Assembly: GCA_035760865.1 (NCBI GenBank)
Contig: DASTSE010000127.1
Location: 1 to 8,738, forward strand
Length of the DNA: 8,738 bases
Reading direction: 5' to 3'
Source: Dokdonella_A sp035760865
Lineage (GTDB): Bacteria; Pseudomonadota; Gammaproteobacteria; Xanthomonadales; Rhodanobacteraceae
Part shown: positions 6,195 through 8,738 of the stretch, piece by piece
Layout of the letters: the number at the start of each line of letters is the position of its first letter
Numbering within the stretch: position 1 is the stretch's first letter
Position numbers and translations under genes: made by a program
Notes under the pieces: model-generated
The model's input: the letters and a program-made list of their open reading frames with translations, nothing else
Databases searched by the model: none
What the model was told of the DNA's origin: nothing

Positions 6195-8738
6195 ACGCAC
6201 CACCGCGCCCGCCGAAGCGCCGTCGCCTGCGCGCACCGCTCGAACCGGGGCTCCCCGGCGTCGATCCGATCGCCGACGATCCACGCAGCGGCTTGCACAA
6301 GCTGCGCCGGCGCCCCTCGGCTGCGGACGCCGACGCAGCGCCACGGACGAGCGAACCGGCGTTCCGCGCGGCGGACGCGGCGGAGCCCCGCTATGCCGAA
6401 CTGCATTGCCTGTCGAACTTCTCGTTCCAGCGCGGTGCATCGAGCGCGCTCGAACTGTTCGGGCGCGCGAAGCAGCTCGGTTACGCCGCCCTCGCGATCA
6501 CCGACGAATGCTCGCTCGCCGGCATCGTGCGTGCGCTGCAGGCCGCCGAAGAAACGGGCGTCAAGCTCATCGTCGGCAGCGAGGTGCAGCTCGAGGACGG
6601 CCCCCGCCTCGTGCTGCTCGCGGCGAACGCGGACGGCTACAGCGACCTGTGCCGCTTGATCACGGCCGGACGCCGGCGCAGCGCCAAGGGCGAATACCGG
6701 CTCGTGCGCGCCGACGCCGAACGACTCGGCGAAGGCGTGCTCGTGCTGTGGGTTCCTCGCGGCGACGCGATGCAGGACGAGGAACACGCCGCATGGGTCG
6801 CGCGTCGTTTCCGCGGCCGCGCCTGGCTCGCGGTCGAGCGGCACCGCGACCGCGACGACGTGCGCGTCGAACGGCTGTACGCGCTCGCCACCCGCCATGC
6901 GCTCACCCCCGTCGCTGCCGGCGACGCGCACATGCACGTGCGTCGGCGCCGCGCCCTGCAGGACGTGATGACCGCGATCCGCCTCGGTTGCACCGTCGCC
7001 GAGGCGGGACACGCGCTGTTTGCGAACGGCGAACGGCACCTGCGTCGCGTCGACGATCTCGCCGCGCTGTATCCGGCCGAACTGCTCGCCGAAACACTGC
7101 GCGTCGCCGGGCGTTGCGACTTCGACCTGCGCAAGCTCGATTATCGTTATCCGCAGGAACTCGTGCCGGCAGGGCTCGACGCGATCGCCCATTTGCGCGC
7201 GCTCACCTGGGACGGCGCGGCGAAGCGATGGCCACGGGGAGTGCCCGCCTCCGTGCGCGTGCAGATCGAGAAGGAACTCGCGCTCATCGGGAAGCTCGGC
7301 TACGAGCACTTCTTCCTGACCGTCGAGGAGATCGTCGCGTGGGCGCGCGCGCAGGAGCCGCCGATCCTGTGCCAGGGCCGCGGCTCGTCCGCCAATTCGG
7401 CCGTCTGCTATTGCCTCGGGATCACCGCCGTCGATCCCGACAACGGCAACCTGCTGTTCGAACGCTTCCTCTCCGAGGAGCGCGACGAACCGCCCGACAT
7501 CGACGTCGACTTCGAACACGAACGTCGCGAAGAAGTGATCCAGCACATCTTCGGCAAATACGGGCGCGAACGCGCCGCACTCGCCGCGACCGTGATCAGC
7601 TATCGCAGCAAGAGCGCGATCCGCGACGTCGGCCGTGCGCTCGGCGTACCCGACGACCAGCTCGATGTCCTGAGCGGCATGTTCTCGCGCATCCGCAGCG
7701 GGCAGCCGTTCGAGAGCGTGTTGCGCGAGCGCGGCTTCGGTCCGTCCAGCCGCACACTGCGCAAGCTGTTCGCGCTCGCGGGCGAGTTGCGCGGCTTTCC
7801 GCGCCACCTGTCGCAGCACGTCGGCGGCTTCGTGATCTCCGAACGGCCGCTGCACCACCTCGTGCCGGTGGAGAACGCGGCGATGCCGGAACGCACGATC
7901 ATCCAGTGGGACAAGGACGACCTCGAGGAGATGCGCCTGCTCAAGGTCGACGTGCTCGCGCTCGGCATGCTCACCTGCATCCGCAAGTGCCTCGACCTGC
8001 TGCACGGACACGGCTTGTGGACGCACCCGTACCACGGCGGACGACCCTCGCTGCACGACATCCCGCAAGGCGAGGACCGCGGCGACGGCCGCATCGATGC
8101 GGTGTACGACATGATCTGCGAGGCCGACACGGTGGGCGTGTTCCAGATCGAGTCGCGCGCGCAGATGTCGATGCTGCCGCGCCTGCGACCGCGCACGTTC
8201 TACGACCTCGTCGTCGAAGTCGCGATCGTCCGTCCCGGTCCGATCCAGGGCGACATGGTCCATCCCTACCTGCGGCGGCGAAAGGACAAGGAAGCCGTCG
8301 CCTACCCGCAATCGCGGCGCGAACGCGAGGCCGGCCGGGACGAATCCGCGGTCAGGAGCGTGCTCGAGCGCACCCTCGGCGTGCCGATCTTCCAGGAACA
8401 GGTGATGAAGCTCATCCAGGTCGTCGCCGGCTTCACGCCCGGCGAAGCGGACCAGTTGCGGCGTGCGATGGCAGCGTGGAAGCGCCGCGGCGGGCTCGGC
8501 CATTTCCGCGACCGCATCCACGACGGCATGATCGCGCGCGGCTACGAAGAAGCGTATTTCGAACGGATCTTCCAGCAGATACAGGGCTTCGGCGAATACG
8601 GCTTCCCGGAATCGCACGCGGCGAGTTTCGCCCTGCTCGCCTGGGCCTCGTCATGGCTCAAGCGCCATCACCCGGCGGCATTCACCTGTGCCCTGCTGAA
8701 CTCGCAACCGATGGGCTTCTACCAGCCCTCGCAGCTGG
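6191..8738 (+). CDS. dnaE2: DnaE2, error-prone C-family DNA polymerase, 3' truncated
   Basis: Catalytic polymerase of the ImuA-ImuB-DnaE2 translesion system. The frame is open for 849 codons to the window edge; family members are usually about 1,000-1,100 residues, so roughly 200 C-terminal residues are missing. Seen: PHP domain from about 68 (YAELHCLSNFSFQRGAS, ITDECSLAG near 103-111, GDAHMHV at 244-250); polymerase core with GRGSSANSAV (396-405); catalytic aspartates in PDIDVDF (435-441; D438 and D440 align with E. coli D401/D403) and D587 in LLKVDVLALGM; VGVFQIESRAQMSMLPRL; and GFGEYGFPESHAASFALL, a DnaE2 signature. The GTG at 6191 overlaps the imuB stop (GTGA). There is no nearby in-frame ATG before the PHP domain, giving an unusually long basic, Pro-rich tail of about 67 residues. 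The PHP site lacks canonical His residues. No proofreading exonuclease domain is seen. Confidence 0.95.
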   Translation, partial: MNAPPRPPKRRRLRAPLEPGLPGVDPIADDPRSGLHKLRRRPSAADADAAPRTSEPAFRAADAAEPRYAELHCLSNFSFQRGASSALELFGRAKQLGYAALAITDECSLAGIVRALQAAEETGVKLIVGSEVQLEDGPRLVLLAANADGYSDLCRLITAGRRRSAKGEYRLVRADAERLGEGVLVLWVPRGDAMQDEEHAAWVARRFRGRAWLAVERHRDRDDVRVERLYALATRHALTPVAAGDAHMHVRRRRALQDVMTAIRLGCTVAEAGHALFANGERHLRRVDDLAALYPAELLAETLRVAGRCDFDLRKLDYRYPQELVPAGLDAIAHLRALTWDGAAKRWPRGVPASVRVQIEKELALIGKLGYEHFFLTVEEIVAWARAQEPPILCQGRGSSANSAVCYCLGITAVDPDNGNLLFERFLSEERDEPPDIDVDFEHERREEVIQHIFGKYGRERAALAATVISYRSKSAIRDVGRALGVPDDQLDVLSGMFSRIRSGQPFESVLRERGFGPSSRTLRKLFALAGELRGFPRHLSQHVGGFVISERPLHHLVPVENAAMPERTIIQWDKDDLEEMRLLKVDVLALGMLTCIRKCLDLLHGHGLWTHPYHGGRPSLHDIPQGEDRGDGRIDAVYDMICEADTVGVFQIESRAQMSMLPRLRPRTFYDLVVEVAIVRPGPIQGDMVHPYLRRRKDKEAVAYPQSRREREAGRDESAVRSVLERTLGVPIFQEQVMKLIQVVAGFTPGEADQLRRAMAAWKRRGGLGHFRDRIHDGMIARGYEEAYFERIFQQIQGFGEYGFPESHAASFALLAWASSWLKRHHPAAFTCALLNSQPMGFYQPSQL

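Noticed and set aside
3504..6440. A 978-codon open frame on the minus strand across lexA2, imuA and imuB.
   Set aside because: It is antisense to three recognisable genes, has no domain signature and low-complexity Arg-rich composition. In high-GC genomes such long antisense frames arise from G/C third positions.
6089..8617. An 842-codon open frame on the minus strand, opposite dnaE2.
   Set aside because: It mirrors the strongly biased codon use of the real plus-strand gene. Its translation is Arg/Ala/His-rich with no recognisable domain, while the plus strand encodes an unmistakable DnaE2.
1..8738. Searched by eye for CRISPR arrays, tRNA genes, insertion-sequence ends and phage or defence genes.
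   Set aside because: No regularly spaced repeats, cloverleaf-like sequences, transposase motifs or defence-protein signatures were seen; coding density and composition are uniform.

Overview
The window is high-GC DNA (close to 70% by eye) with codon use dominated by G/C third positions. The gene content points to a gammaproteobacterium of the Xanthomonadales/Lysobacterales type (Lysobacter, Luteimonas or Dokdonella-like). The main reasons are a secreted M4 metalloprotease with C-terminal PPC domains and a lexA2-imuA-imuB-dnaE2 cassette of the kind known from xanthomonads and pseudomonads. The taxonomic placement is inference from gene content, not a database match.

Layout. (1) 1-1251, plus strand: the 3' part of a thermolysin-family (M4) metallopeptidase followed by two PPC domains on polyglycine linkers, closed by a strong intrinsic terminator at 1301-1329. 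(2) 1398-2321, minus strand, convergent with the protease: an exported HEAT-repeat protein whose signal-peptide region is built from an imperfect 15-bp tandem repeat. (3) 2322-2470: a divergent intergenic region with several short dyads and a direct repeat. (4) 2471-3328, plus strand: a CHAD-domain protein. (5) 3375-8738, plus strand: lexA2, imuA, imuB and dnaE2, closely packed (gaps of 6 and 15 bp, then a 4-bp overlap); dnaE2 runs off the right edge.

The last block is the centre of interest. LexA2 is a self-cleaving SOS repressor with an intact Ala-Gly cleavage site and Ser/Lys dyad. ImuA (RecA-like fold), ImuB (a Y-family polymerase relative without the catalytic acidic residues) and DnaE2 (an error-prone C-family polymerase with its catalytic aspartates) form the known SOS translesion 'mutasome'. 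Just upstream of lexA2, two overlapping 18-bp dyads built from GTAC/GAAT units occupy the 17-bp spacer and -10 of a predicted promoter whose start point falls on the lexA2 ATG. This implies autorepression of the whole operon and a leaderless first gene.

I found no CRISPR array, tRNA, rRNA, insertion sequence or phage gene, and no clearly undescribed system. The unusual points are the architecture of the lexA2 control region, the altered LexA recognition helix, the DnaE2 N-terminal extension and insertions, and the repeats in the HEAT/CHAD divergent region.
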